Assembly: GCF_041027365.1 (NCBI RefSeq)
Contig: NZ_JBFTEH010000007.1
Location: 186,001-250,000 of the forward strand
DNA: 64,000 nt
Source: VKMB-3413 sp041027365
Lineage (GTDB): Bacteria > Pseudomonadota > Alphaproteobacteria > Rhizobiales > Rhizobiaceae
Reading direction: 5' to 3'
The first letter of the stretch is position 1; every line of letters begins with the position of its first letter. Both the position numbers and the translations under genes were made by a program. Shown here piece by piece: positions 35,780-44,469 of the stretch. The notes under the pieces are model-generated. The model saw nothing but the letters and a program-made list of their open reading frames with translations, made no database searches and was not told the DNA's origin.

Positions 35780-36496
35780 TCACGAGGCGATTTCGCGCGA
35801 CAGTCCTCCGAAGCGGCGGTCCCGGCTCGCATATTCGGCGATCGCGTCCTGGAAGGCCTTCCGGTCGAAGTCCGGCCAAAGGCACGGCAGAAAGATGAAC
35901 TCGGAATAGGCGGCCTGCCACAGGAGGAAGTTCGACAGCCGCAATTCGCCGCTCGTCCGGATGATCAGGTCCGGATCGGGAATGCCGGCCGTGTCGAGAT
36001 GCTCGTCCAGAAGATCGGCGGTCAGCATCTCGAGCGGCACTTCGCCGGCCGCGAACTTCTCCGCGATCCGGCGCATCGCGCGGGCGACCTCGTCACGGCC
36101 GCCATAGTTGAAGGCGATGACCAGCGTCTGGCGCCGATTGTCACGGGTGAGGTTCTCCGCCTCCTCCAGCAGCGAGCGGATGTCGTGGCTCAGGTCGTCG
36201 CGGCCGCCGATGACGCGGACCCGGACACCTTCCTTGTGGAGGTCGGCGAGATCCCGGCGGATGAAATGCTTGAGGAGCCCGAGCAGTTCCTCGACCTCGT
36301 CCTTGGGGCGGCGCCAGTTCTCCGAGGAAAAGGCGAACAGGGTCAGATATTCGATCCCGAGATCGCCCGCCGCCCGCACGGTCTGGCGCACCGCCTCCAC
36401 CCCGCGCCGGTGTCCCATCGAGCGCGGAAGCCCACGGGCACGGGCCCAGCGTCCGTTGCCATCCATGATGATGGCGACATGTTGAGGGTGCCGCAC
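35780..36496 (-). CDS. uppS: Isoprenyl (undecaprenyl) diphosphate synthase
   Basis: About 238 residues of the cis-prenyltransferase family. Makes the C55 lipid carrier for peptidoglycan and O-antigen. HVAIIMDGNGRWARARGLPR holds the catalytic Asp; GHRRGVEAVR, the FAFSSENWRRP loop and the C-terminal DLIIRTSGELRLSNFLLWQAAYSEF block are all present. GTG at 36496 (RHPQHVAIIM) places the start at the family norm. An ATG at 36589 would add 31 unrelated residues and overlap frr by 35 bases. Confidence 0.94.
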   Translation of the reverse strand: MRHPQHVAIIMDGNGRWARARGLPRSMGHRRGVEAVRQTVRAAGDLGIEYLTLFAFSSENWRRPKDEVEELLGLLKHFIRRDLADLHKEGVRVRVIGGRDDLSHDIRSLLEEAENLTRDNRRQTLVIAFNYGGRDEVARAMRRIAEKFAAGEVPLEMLTADLLDEHLDTAGIPDPDLIIRTSGELRLSNFLLWQAAYSEFIFLPCLWPDFDRKAFQDAIAEYASRDRRFGGLSREIAS

Positions 36497-36554
36497 TTTC
36501 GATCCGCCTTTTCCTGGAGTGGCCGCGCCCGACGACGCCGTGAACGGGACGACG

Positions 36555-37112
36555 CTATACCTGCATGATTTCGCCTTCCTTGACGGCAAGCAGCTTGTCG
36601 ATCTCGCTGATCGTCTCGTCGGTCATCTTCTGGACGCGGTCGGACATCTGGCGGCTGTCGTCCTGACCGATCTCGCCGTCCTTCTCCATCTTCTTCAGTT
36701 CGTCCATGCCGTCGCGGCGCACATGCCGGGCGGCGACCTTCGCGCTCTCGGCATATTGATGCGCGACCTTGACCAGTTCCTTGCGGCGCTGCTCGTTCAG
36801 TTCCGGCAGCGGAATGCGCAGCGTCGTGCCGTCGGTGATCGGGTTGAGGCCAAGGCTGCTCTCGCGGATCGCCCGCTCGACCTTGCCCACCATCTGCTTG
36901 TCCCAGACCGTGACCGCCACCATCCGCGGCTCCGGAACCGTGACATTGGCGACCTGGTTGAGCGGCATCTGCGAGCCGTAGGCCTCGACGGTGATCGGAT
37001 CGAGAAGGTTCGGCGAGGCGCGGCCGGTGCGCAGGCCCGCGAGATCGCTCTTCAGGCTCGAGACGGCACCGTCCATCCGGCGCTTCAGTTCCTGCATGTC
37101 GAGTTCGGCCAT
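36555..37112 (-). CDS. frr: Ribosome recycling factor
   Basis: 185 residues. Three-helix bundle with a small beta domain: MAELDMQELKRRMDGAVSSL start, GRASPNLLDPITVEAYGSQMPL, and the C-terminal RVQKMTDETISEIDKLLAVKE helix. With EF-G it splits post-termination ribosomes. ATG 37112 is set by homology and lies 111 bases after the pyrH stop. Confidence 0.97.
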   Translation of the reverse strand: MAELDMQELKRRMDGAVSSLKSDLAGLRTGRASPNLLDPITVEAYGSQMPLNQVANVTVPEPRMVAVTVWDKQMVGKVERAIRESSLGLNPITDGTTLRIPLPELNEQRRKELVKVAHQYAESAKVAARHVRRDGMDELKKMEKDGEIGQDDSRQMSDRVQKMTDETISEIDKLLAVKEGEIMQV

Positions 37113-37223
37113 CTCGAACGTTCCTCTTTGCTTTTCTTGACGTCTGAATGTGCGGCCGGGCCGCTCTTCGAGTTCCAGGTTTTGCGGGGGGCGCTCTTCG
37201 CTGTTCACGGCTCCGGGCGCTGC

Positions 37224-37943
37224 TCAGTCGGTGACCGTCGTCGCCCAGCCGCTGCCGGACAGTATCCGGGCGAATTCGCCCTTATCATGGATGGAGAAGA
37301 CGACGATCGGAATTTGATTCTCGCGCGCCAGCGCCACCGCGGCGACATCCATCACGGCCAGCCCCTTCCGCAGGACTTCGTCATGCGTCAGCCGGTCGTA
37401 GCGCTCGGCATCCGGGTGAAGCTTGGGGTCCGCCGAATAGATGCCGTCGACCTGGGTGCCCTTGAACAGCGCCGTGGCGCCCATCTCCGCGGCCCGCAGC
37501 GCGCCGGCGGTGTCGGTGGTGAAGAATGGATTGCCGGTGCCCCCGGCGAAGATAACGACGCGGCCGGCGGCCTGATGCGCCAGGGCGGTGCGCTGGGAGA
37601 AGCTCTCGCAGATCTCCGGCATGGCGATCGCCGACTGGACCACCGTATCGACGCCGAGCTTGGTCAGAGAGGTGCGCAACGCCAGAGCGTTGATGACGGT
37701 GCCGAGCATGCCCATGTGGTCGCCGGTCACCCGGTCGCCGCCCTTCGAGGCCACGGCGACGCCGCGGAAGATGTTGCCGCCGCCGATCACCACCGAGATC
37801 TCGACGCCCAGCGCTCGGGCTTCGGCGATGTCGGAGGCGATCCGGTCGGCCACGGCGACGTCGATGCCGAAACCCTGCTTGCCCATCAGGGCCTCGCCGG
37901 ACACCTTCAGAAGAACGCGGCGATAGCGGATTTCGGACGTCAT
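37224..37943 (-). CDS. pyrH: UMP kinase
   Basis: 239 residues of the amino-acid-kinase fold. Phosphorylates UMP to UDP; hexameric, GTP-activated and UTP-inhibited in bacteria. YRRVLLKVSGEALMG phosphate loop, VIGGGNIFRG, DHMGMLGTVINALAL UMP-binding segment and ATALFKGTQVDGIYSADP nucleotide region are visible. ATG 37943 is preferred to the TTG just before it. It lies 226 bases after tsf, behind a hairpin. Confidence 0.97.
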   Translation of the reverse strand: MTSEIRYRRVLLKVSGEALMGKQGFGIDVAVADRIASDIAEARALGVEISVVIGGGNIFRGVAVASKGGDRVTGDHMGMLGTVINALALRTSLTKLGVDTVVQSAIAMPEICESFSQRTALAHQAAGRVVIFAGGTGNPFFTTDTAGALRAAEMGATALFKGTQVDGIYSADPKLHPDAERYDRLTHDEVLRKGLAVMDVAAVALARENQIPIVVFSIHDKGEFARILSGSGWATTVTD

Positions 37944-38113
37944 CAAACACCTTGCCTTCGTCCGGCCGCACCGGAGCGGCGCTGCAGCGGGACGGGATGC
38001 CCGGCAGAGCCGTGAAGTCTTCGAACATGCCTGGCGCGGCGTCGCGCGCGAGGCGGCATCACCGCGGTTCGACGGCCACCGGAGCGGAAGCCGTGCGCAG
38101 GATGCGATACAAT

Positions 38114-38144
38114 AAGGGCGCCCGCTTGTGAAGCGAACGCCCTT
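38114..38144 (-). terminator. Hairpin after tsf
   Basis: AAGGGCG (38114-38120) pairs with CGCCCTT (38138-38144), and within it CGCTT-GTG-AAGCG forms the top of the stem. It lies 26 bases after the tsf stop on the minus strand. The following tract ATTGT is T-poor, so it may only reduce transcription into pyrH. Confidence 0.6.
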
Positions 38145-38169
38145 GCCTGCGCCTTGATCTTAGAAAGAT

Positions 38170-39096
38170 TTACTTCTTGCCGGCGGCCGCCGCGACCTCG
38201 GCTGCGAAATCGGAGGCTTCGCGCTCGACACCCTCGCCAAGAGCGAACCGCACGAAGGCGGTGATCTTCGCCGGCGCGCCGAAATCCTTCTGAGCCGCTT
38301 CGAGCGCCTTCTCGACCGTCAGGTCGGGATTGATCACGAAGGACTGCTTCAGGAGGACGACCTCCTCGTAGAACTTGCGCAGCCGTCCCTCGACCATCTT
38401 CTCCACGATGTTGTCCGGCTTGCCGGAGCCGCGCGCCTGCTCGGAGAAGATGGCCTTCTCGCGCTCGACCGTCGCCGGATCGATCTCCTCGGCGGTCAGC
38501 GCCAGCGGATTGGTCGCCGCGACATGCATCGCCACCTGGCGGCCGAACGCCGTCAGTGCGGCCTTGTCGCCGGTCGATTCCATCGCGACGAGGACGCCGA
38601 GCTTGCCGAGGCCGTCGGTCACCTGATTGTGGATGTAGGTGGCGACGACACCGTTCTCGACCGACAGCATGGCCGAGCGGCGCAGCGTCATGTTCTCGCC
38701 GATGGTGGCGACGGCGTCCTTGATCGTGTCGGCGACGGTCTTGCCCGTGCCGGGATAGGCCGCTGCGGCGACAGCGTCGACGGAACCGTCGGTCGACAGC
38801 GCGACTTCGGCGACGTTCTTGACCAGCGTCTGGAAAGCCTCGTTGCGGGCGACGAAGTCGGTCTCGGAATTGACCTCGACCACGACGGCCTTGCCCTCAC
38901 CCGAAGCGGCGCCGACGAGGCCCTCGGCCGCGGTGCGGCCCGACTTCTTGTCGGCCTTGGCGATGCCCTTGGTGCGCAGCCAGTCGATGGCCTGTTCCAT
39001 GTCGCCGTTCGCCTCGGCGAGAGCCGTCTTGCAGTCCATCATGCCTGCGCCGGTCTTCTCGCGCAGTTCTTTGACCATTGCAGCGGAGATAGCCAT
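38170..39096 (-). CDS. tsf: Elongation factor Ts
   Basis: 308 residues. Guanine-nucleotide exchange factor for EF-Tu. UBA-like N terminus (AAMVKELREKTGAGMMDCKTAL) with the TDFVARN contact loop at about residues 77-83, and two dimerisation subdomains. ATG 39096 follows AAAGAGGAAAAG. Co-transcribed with rpsB across a 142-base structured spacer. Confidence 0.98.
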   Translation of the reverse strand: MAISAAMVKELREKTGAGMMDCKTALAEANGDMEQAIDWLRTKGIAKADKKSGRTAAEGLVGAASGEGKAVVVEVNSETDFVARNEAFQTLVKNVAEVALSTDGSVDAVAAAAYPGTGKTVADTIKDAVATIGENMTLRRSAMLSVENGVVATYIHNQVTDGLGKLGVLVAMESTGDKAALTAFGRQVAMHVAATNPLALTAEEIDPATVEREKAIFSEQARGSGKPDNIVEKMVEGRLRKFYEEVVLLKQSFVINPDLTVEKALEAAQKDFGAPAKITAFVRFALGEGVEREASDFAAEVAAAAGKK

Positions 39097-39120
39097 CTTT
39101 TCCTCTTTGCAAATGATTGG

Positions 39121-39236
39121 GCGCACCGGCTCTCTGTGAACGGGTGCGCCAGAATTGTGACCCCGTCATAACGGCGTTCGGACCGTCCTGTGGACGACGG
39201 CGCCGCGCGGATATCCGCTCGGCGCCGCGAACGCCG
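39121..39236. promoter_or_regulatory. Structured rpsB-tsf spacer
   Basis: Several nested inverted repeats: CGGCGTTCG (39172) with CGAACGCCG (39228), GGCGCC (39199) with GGCGCC (39221), the palindrome GCGGATATCCGC (39207-39218), and GCGCACC (39121) with GGTGCGC (39143). It probably acts as a partial attenuator or mRNA stabiliser that sets the ratio of S2 to EF-Ts. Confidence 0.5.
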
Positions 39237-39238
39237 GA

Positions 39239-40063
39239 TCAGGCGGCGGACGTCTGAGCCTCGGCCTCGGCCGGAGCTTCGGCCGGCGCAGCAGCGGCCG
39301 TCTCGTCCTCGGCCGGCAGTTCCTCGACCGGAGCCTCTTCCATCGCGCCGATGTCGATGCCCATGTCGCCCTGCTGGCGCGCGATACCGTCGACCGCAGC
39401 GCGTGCGACGAGATCGCAATAGAGCGCGATGGCGCGCGCGGCGTCGTCGTTGCCCGGGATCGGATAGTCGACCGGCGCGGGATCGCAGTTGGAATCGACC
39501 ACCGCCACGATCGGGATGTGCAGCCGCTTGGCTTCCTCGATCGCGATCGCTTCCTTGTTGGTGTCGATCACGAAGATCATGTCGGGCACGCCGCCCATGT
39601 CGCGGATGCCGCCGAGCGCGCGGTCGAGCTTGTCGCGCTCGCGCTGCAGGGTCAGCCGCTCCTTCTTGGTGAAGGCCTGGGCCTCGCCGCCGGCGAGCAG
39701 CTCGTCGAGCTTGCGCAGCCGCTGGATCGAGTTCGAAATCGTCTTCCAGTTGGTCAGCATGCCGCCGAGCCAGCGGGAATTGACGTAGTACTGGGCCGAC
39801 CGCTGCGCCGCGTCGGCGACGATGTCGGACGCCTGGCGCTTGGTGCCGACGAACAGCACGCGGCCGCCGCGCGCGACCGTGTCGGACACGGCGAGCAGCG
39901 CCTGGTGCAGCAGCGGAACCGTCTGCGCGAGGTCGAGGATGTGGATGTTGTTGCGGGCGCCGAAGATATAGGGCGCCATCTTCGGGTTCCAGCGATGCGT
40001 CTGGTGGCCGAAGTGGACGCCGGCTTCGAGCAGCTGGCGCATGGAGTATTCGGGCAGTGCCAT
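39239..40063 (-). CDS. rpsB: 30S ribosomal protein S2
   Basis: 274 residues, slightly longer than the usual 240-256 because of an Ala/Glu-rich C-terminal tail from about residue 240. Core motifs: MRQLLEAGVHFGHQTHRWNPKM, FVGTKRQASDIV, RWLGGMLTNWKTI, and the two S2 signature blocks around DMIFVIDTNKEAIAI and IVAVVDSNCDP. It binds the 30S platform late in assembly. First gene of the long minus-strand operon. Confidence 0.98.
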   Translation of the reverse strand: MALPEYSMRQLLEAGVHFGHQTHRWNPKMAPYIFGARNNIHILDLAQTVPLLHQALLAVSDTVARGGRVLFVGTKRQASDIVADAAQRSAQYYVNSRWLGGMLTNWKTISNSIQRLRKLDELLAGGEAQAFTKKERLTLQRERDKLDRALGGIRDMGGVPDMIFVIDTNKEAIAIEEAKRLHIPIVAVVDSNCDPAPVDYPIPGNDDAARAIALYCDLVARAAVDGIARQQGDMGIDIGAMEEAPVEELPAEDETAAAAPAEAPAEAEAQTSAA

Positions 40064-40196
40064 GTCTATCGTCCTTACCGGTTATGCCTCCACGGATCGA
40101 AGCGGCCGGATGACCGCCACCGGAGGATTGCGCCGATCGAATCCGTTCGACCGGAGAACCCGATATCCGTGTGTGGAATGGACGCGGCCGTACATG

Positions 40197-40210
40197 AAAC
40201 CGGCCGGTTT
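40197..40210. repeat. Perfect 14-base palindrome upstream of rpsB
   Basis: AAACCGGCCGGTTT lies in the 232-base gap between the EipB gene and rpsB. It may help end EipB transcription or act in the rpsB leader; no T tract follows. Nothing else was recognised in the gap. Confidence 0.4.
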
Positions 40211-40295
40211 GGCAACCGGGGCCGCATCCTCGCCTTCAGATAGGTGCCGCAAACCGGCTTCGCCAGCCCCGCCGCGCCCTGCCCTTCGGCGGCGA

Positions 40296-41180
40296 TCAGC
40301 GGCCGGACGGTGGGCAGTCCGGCTGCGCGAAAAGGTCGAGGCTCTTCAGCCCGCCGGCCAGCGTATAGCCGTTGAACGTCAGGACGAGGTCGTCCGAGAC
40401 GCCGTTCTCATAGAGCGTGTAGCTCGTCTGGAAGATCGGCAGGCCGTCCGCATCGCTGTCGGAATTGTAGTAGGACTCGCTGATCCGCCACGACTTCAGT
40501 CCCTTCAGCTGATCCGCCGGCGATGCCGCCTTCTTCGCCGTGGAACCGCCCGGGGACGCGCTGCCCTCCTGCGGCGGCGGCGCACCGTCCGCCGGTGCGG
40601 GTTCGCCGGCACGGTCGCCGGGCGTCACCGGCGCGATGACCGACGTGCTCGTCAGGTGCTTTTCGGCATCGGCATCCCCGTCGAAGACCGGGTACTCGAC
40701 GATCCGCTCGCCCGCCTTGGCGCGCTCGATGATGGCGCTGGTATGCCCCATCGGGAACAGCGACGTCGGCAGATCGACGGTGTGCGCGCTCGGCTGGCTG
40801 AACGAGACGGTCGTGCCGCTGTCGGTCGTCCTCGCCGTGCCCTTGACCGTGCCGTCCGGGCTGGAATCGACGAAGGTCTTCGTCTGGAACGAGAAATTCC
40901 GTCCGTCGAGGCTCTCGCGCGTATGCGTCTGCTGGTCGGTGACGACCAGCTCCTGCTCCTGCTGGAAGCGCGCGACGAAGCGGTAGTCGAGGTCGTAGGC
41001 CGCGCACTTGTCCTGGCGCAGCTCGATGCCGATGCGCCCGTCGGCGTTGATCAGGCTGTCCGCGTCGCCGAGGAGCTTCAGGTCGTAGGACGCCCGGTGC
41101 GGGGCGAGCGGAACGGCGAGCGCGGCCCCTGCCGGAAGGAGGAGCGCGACAGCGAAGAGCACGACGGAGGTGGCCTGCAT
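40296..41180 (-). CDS. eipB: Cell-envelope integrity protein EipB (DUF1849)
   Basis: 294 residues with a signal peptide (about 1-22, cleaved near ALA). The mature part is a spiral beta-structure of the DUF1849 family: LAPHRASYDLKLLG start, YDLDYRFVARF, SLFPMGHTSAIIERAKAG and the C-terminal LTFNGYTLAGGLKSLDLF. Cys59 and Cys289 match the conserved disulfide pair. In Brucella this periplasmic protein supports envelope integrity; its biochemical role is unknown. A Pro/Ala-rich insert sits at about 193-222. Divergent from ridA. Confidence 0.9.
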   Translation of the reverse strand: MQATSVVLFAVALLLPAGAALAVPLAPHRASYDLKLLGDADSLINADGRIGIELRQDKCAAYDLDYRFVARFQQEQELVVTDQQTHTRESLDGRNFSFQTKTFVDSSPDGTVKGTARTTDSGTTVSFSQPSAHTVDLPTSLFPMGHTSAIIERAKAGERIVEYPVFDGDADAEKHLTSTSVIAPVTPGDRAGEPAPADGAPPPQEGSASPGGSTAKKAASPADQLKGLKSWRISESYYNSDSDADGLPIFQTSYTLYENGVSDDLVLTFNGYTLAGGLKSLDLFAQPDCPPSGR

Positions 41181-41316
41181 CGACGGACGATCTTTCCCTC
41201 AGCCGGCGGATCGGCTACCGCTCGCGGCGAAGTCCCAGCCGGTTCCCGCCGGTTCGCGACAAGACGGCGCGTGTAAGCCGTCGCTCCTAACCCTCGTCCA
41301 GCAGGAAGACAACATC

Positions 41317-41784
41317 ATGGCCGATACCATCGAAGCCCGCCTCGCCGCCGCCGGCGTCACCCTGCCCCAGGCCGCCGCCCCGGCCGCGAACTACGTGCCC
41401 ACCATCACCTTCGGCAACCTGCTGCAGACCTCCGGCCAGCTGCCGCTCGACGGCGGCAAGCTCGCGGTGTCCGGCAAGCTCGGCGCCGGAGTCTCGCTGG
41501 AGGACGGGCAGAAGGCCGCGCGCTTCTGCGCCATCAACGTGCTTGCGCAGGCGAAGACCGCCCTCGGCGGCGATCTCTCCCGCATCGGCCGGCTGCTCAA
41601 GCTGACCGTGTTCGTCGCGAGCGATGCGAGCTTCACCGAGCAGCACAAGGTGGCGAACGGCGCCTCGGACTTCCTGGTCGAGATCCTCGGCGACGCCGGC
41701 CGGCACGCCCGCTCGGCCGTCGGCGTTCCGGCGCTGCCGATGGACGCCGCCGTCGAGGTCGAAGCCCTGTTCGAGATCCGCTGA
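41317..41784 (+). CDS. RidA-family (YjgF) protein
   Basis: 155 residues. RidA proteins deaminate reactive enamine/imine intermediates released by PLP enzymes. The LLQTSGQLPLDGG strand, AARFCAINVLAQAKTALGG helix, RLLKLTVFVAS and the C-terminal RSAVGVPALPMDAAVEVEALFEI segment fit the family, with the Arg of the active site in the HARSAVG turn. It belongs to the longer 150-residue subgroup whose substrates are not established. It lies one base before the phosphodiesterase gene. Confidence 0.88.
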   Translation: MADTIEARLAAAGVTLPQAAAPAANYVPTITFGNLLQTSGQLPLDGGKLAVSGKLGAGVSLEDGQKAARFCAINVLAQAKTALGGDLSRIGRLLKLTVFVASDASFTEQHKVANGASDFLVEILGDAGRHARSAVGVPALPMDAAVEVEALFEIR

Positions 41785-41785
41785 C

Positions 41786-42523
41786 ATGACGACTGCCTCT
41801 TTCGGCAAGTACGGCTGGCTGGTGAAGCGGCCGATCGCCCATCGCGGCCTGCATGACGGCAACCGGGCGGTGCCGGAGAACTCGCTCGCCGCTGCGAAGG
41901 CAGCGATCGCCGAAGGCTTCGCGATCGAATGCGACGTGCAGCTGTCGGCCGAGGGCACGCCGCACATCTTCCACGATGCGGTGCTCGGCCGGATGACCGG
42001 GCGCGACGCGGCCTTCGCCGATCTGTCCGACGCGGAGATCGCCGGCCTTCGTCTCGTCGGCACGGACGAACCCATCCCGACCGTTGCCGCGTTTTTCGAC
42101 GTCGTCGGCGGCCGTGTTCCGATCGTCATGGAGCTGAAGGGCGATGGCGCCAACCGCGACGGCGCCTATGTCGAGCGGCTCCGCCCGCTCGTCTCCGCCT
42201 ATGCCGGCGAGCTGGCGCTGATGTCCTTCGACGGCTGGCTGATCGACCAGCTGGTGGCAGCCCGGCTGGAGGGCCGTCCGATCGGCCTGACGGCGGAAGG
42301 CACCGAGGCGGACACCCTCGCCGCGCATCGGCAGGTGTTCGAGCGCGGTTGCGACTTCGTGTCCTACAACGTCCATCACCTGCCGAACGCCTTCGTCAGC
42401 TGGGTGCGCGGGACCTGCAAGGCCCCCGTCATCACCTGGACCGCAAGGTCGCCGGAGGACGAAGCGATCAGCCGGCGCGAGGCCGATCAAATTACGTTTG
42501 AAGGCTTCGCACCGCAGCAATGA
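41786..42523 (+). CDS. Glycerophosphodiester phosphodiesterase family protein
   Basis: 245 residues, TIM barrel of the GDPD family. Catalytic His19-Arg20 in PIAHRGLHD, metal-binding Glu in VPENSLAA and ECDVQLSAEGTPHIFHD with the second catalytic His, then PIVMELKGD and a C-terminal TWTARSPED strand. It lacks a signal peptide, so it is cytosolic. It hydrolyses glycerophosphodiesters to glycerol 3-phosphate and an alcohol. Coupled to ridA by a one-base gap. Confidence 0.92.
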   Translation: MTTASFGKYGWLVKRPIAHRGLHDGNRAVPENSLAAAKAAIAEGFAIECDVQLSAEGTPHIFHDAVLGRMTGRDAAFADLSDAEIAGLRLVGTDEPIPTVAAFFDVVGGRVPIVMELKGDGANRDGAYVERLRPLVSAYAGELALMSFDGWLIDQLVAARLEGRPIGLTAEGTEADTLAAHRQVFERGCDFVSYNVHHLPNAFVSWVRGTCKAPVITWTARSPEDEAISRREADQITFEGFAPQQ

Positions 42524-42562
42524 GCGCTTGCGCTCGCCTCGCCGTGGCTTACCTTCGCGGCC

Positions 42563-43780
42563 ATGTGGAAGAAGTCAGCGCGTGAGCCCGCCGGTGAGGC
42601 CTCCTTCGCGATCCGGGTCGTCGACCGGATCGCGAGCGTAGATCCCGTCCTCTGGAACAGTCTCGCGGAGACCGGCGAAACTTCCGGCGACATCGCAAAG
42701 ACGCCGTCCAACCCTTTCGTCTCGCATGATTTTCTGTCGTCGCTCGAAGACAGCCGATGCGTCGGCGAGAAAGCCGGCTGGCTGCCGCAGCACCTGGTTC
42801 TGGAGAGCGACGACGGCACGCCGCTCGCCGTCGCGCCGGCCTATCTGAAGAGCCACAGCCAGGGCGAATACGTCTTCGACTACGGCTGGGCCGACGCCTT
42901 CGAACGCGCGGGCGGGCGCTACTATCCCAAGCTTCAGATGTCGGTGCCGTTCACGCCGGCGACCGGGCCGCGGCTGCTCGTCGGCGCGGGCCCGGGTGCG
43001 GAGGTCCGGCGCCGGGCGCTCGCCGAGGGCGCCAAGGCGTATCTCGCCAAGACCGGCGCTTCCTCGGTCCACGCGACCTTCCTGTCCGGGCATGATCTCG
43101 AGGCACTGACCGGAGCCGACTGGCTGCACCGCACCGACCAGCAGTTCCACTTCAGGAACCGTGGCTACGGCAGCTATGAGGACTTCCTGGAAACGCTCGC
43201 CTCGCGCAAGCGCAAGAACCTGCGCAAGGAGCGGCGCGACGCGCTGGCGGACGGCATCACGATTGAATGGCTGACCGGCCGCGACCTGACCGAGGCGGCC
43301 TGGGACGCATTCTTCACCTTCTACATGGATACCGGCAGCCGCAAATGGGGCCGCCCCTATCTCAACCGCCGCTTCTTCAGCCTGATCGGCGAGCGGATGC
43401 CCGAGCGCATCCTCCTCGTCATGGCGAAGCGCGAGGGGCGCTACATCGCCGGCGCGCTGAACTTCCTCGGCGCCGACACGATCTTCGGTCGCAACTGGGG
43501 CTGCATCGAGGACCACCCCTTCCTGCATTTCGAGGTCTGCTACCACCAGGCGATCGACTATGCGATCGAGCACAAGCTGGCGGTCGTGGAGGCCGGGGCG
43601 CAGGGTCAGCACAAGCTCGCCCGCGGCTATGAGCCGGTGACGACCCACTCGGCCCACTTCATCGCGCATCCGGGCCTGCGCCATGCGATCGAGGCCTATC
43701 TCGAAGCCGAGCGCGCCGAAGTGGAAGAGGTCGGCGAGATCCTCTCCGGCCATACGCCGTACAAGAAGAGCGACGACTGA
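42563..43780 (+). CDS. DUF482 / FemAB-like GNAT-fold protein
   Basis: 405 residues of the PF04339 family, which has tandem acyl-CoA N-acyltransferase folds like FemAB peptidyl transferases. Visible marks: NPFVSHDFLSSLEDS, DYGWADAFERAGGRYYPKLQ, PFTPATGPRLL, LASRKRKNLRKERR and the C-terminal EAGAQGQHKLARGYEPVTTHSAH region. Family annotation suggests peptidoglycan-related acyl transfer, but no substrate is proven. It lies between the phosphodiesterase and HIT genes on the same strand. Confidence 0.88.
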   Translation: MWKKSAREPAGEASFAIRVVDRIASVDPVLWNSLAETGETSGDIAKTPSNPFVSHDFLSSLEDSRCVGEKAGWLPQHLVLESDDGTPLAVAPAYLKSHSQGEYVFDYGWADAFERAGGRYYPKLQMSVPFTPATGPRLLVGAGPGAEVRRRALAEGAKAYLAKTGASSVHATFLSGHDLEALTGADWLHRTDQQFHFRNRGYGSYEDFLETLASRKRKNLRKERRDALADGITIEWLTGRDLTEAAWDAFFTFYMDTGSRKWGRPYLNRRFFSLIGERMPERILLVMAKREGRYIAGALNFLGADTIFGRNWGCIEDHPFLHFEVCYHQAIDYAIEHKLAVVEAGAQGQHKLARGYEPVTTHSAHFIAHPGLRHAIEAYLEAERAEVEEVGEILSGHTPYKKSDD

Positions 43781-43887
43781 CCTCTGCTGCGAGGCCGTCG
43801 CCCGCTTATCCGGCGGCGGCCGAGGCTTGGCCGGCCGGGCGCCATCGCCTAACGTCCGCCGGCACGAGCCAGACGGAGGAATCGGCC

Positions 43888-44316
43888 ATGACCGCCTATG
43901 ACGACGGCAACATCTTTTCCAAGATCATCAAGGGCGAGATCCCGAGCGAGAAGCTCTACGAGGATGCGAACGCCGTCGCGATCATGGACATCATGCCGCA
44001 GACCCGGGGCCACTGCCTGGTGATCCCGAAGGCGCCCTCGCGCAACCTCCTCGACGCCTCGGACGAGACGCTCTCGGCGGTCATGCCGCTGGTCGCGAAG
44101 CTCGCCCGCGCGGCCAAGGCCGCCATGCAGGCGGACGGGGTGCGCATCGCGCAGTTCAACGAGCCGGCGGCCGGGCAGACGGTCTTCCACCTGCACTTCC
44201 ACATCCTGCCGATGTACGAGGGCGTCGAGCTGGACCTGCACAGCAACCGCAGCGCCGACAAGGCCGCGCTCGCCGAGCAGGCGGAGAAGATCCGCGCCGC
44301 GCTGAACGCGGGCTGA
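43888..44316 (+). CDS. HIT family protein
   Basis: 142 residues. Histidine-triad nucleotide hydrolase/transferase: starts NIFSKIIKGEIPSEKLYED and has the catalytic triad HLHFHILP (His101, 103, 105). It probably acts on nucleotide phosphoramidates in the cytosol, as Hint proteins do. ATG follows ACGGAGGAATCGGCC. Ends before a strong two-way terminator. Confidence 0.94.
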   Translation: MTAYDDGNIFSKIIKGEIPSEKLYEDANAVAIMDIMPQTRGHCLVIPKAPSRNLLDASDETLSAVMPLVAKLARAAKAAMQADGVRIAQFNEPAAGQTVFHLHFHILPMYEGVELDLHSNRSADKAALAEQAEKIRAALNAG

Positions 44317-44417
44317 GGCCACTTCTACCTCGCAGGCCGAGGCGCCCGGCCACCGAGCTAAGGCTGCGGCGGAGCGAGCGGCCGGAAGCCGGAAAACGCT
44401 GACGATCCCCAAAATGC

Positions 44418-44449
44418 AAAAAGGGCCGCCCGGAAGGACGGCCCTTTTT
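44418..44449. terminator. Two-way terminator between the HIT gene and clpA
   Basis: AAAAAGGGCCG (44418-44428) pairs with CGGCCCTTTTT (44439-44449), giving an A-tract and T-tract on either side of a GC stem. It can end transcription of both convergent genes. Confidence 0.9.
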
Positions 44450-44469
44450 CATGTCATGGGTAATTCGGA

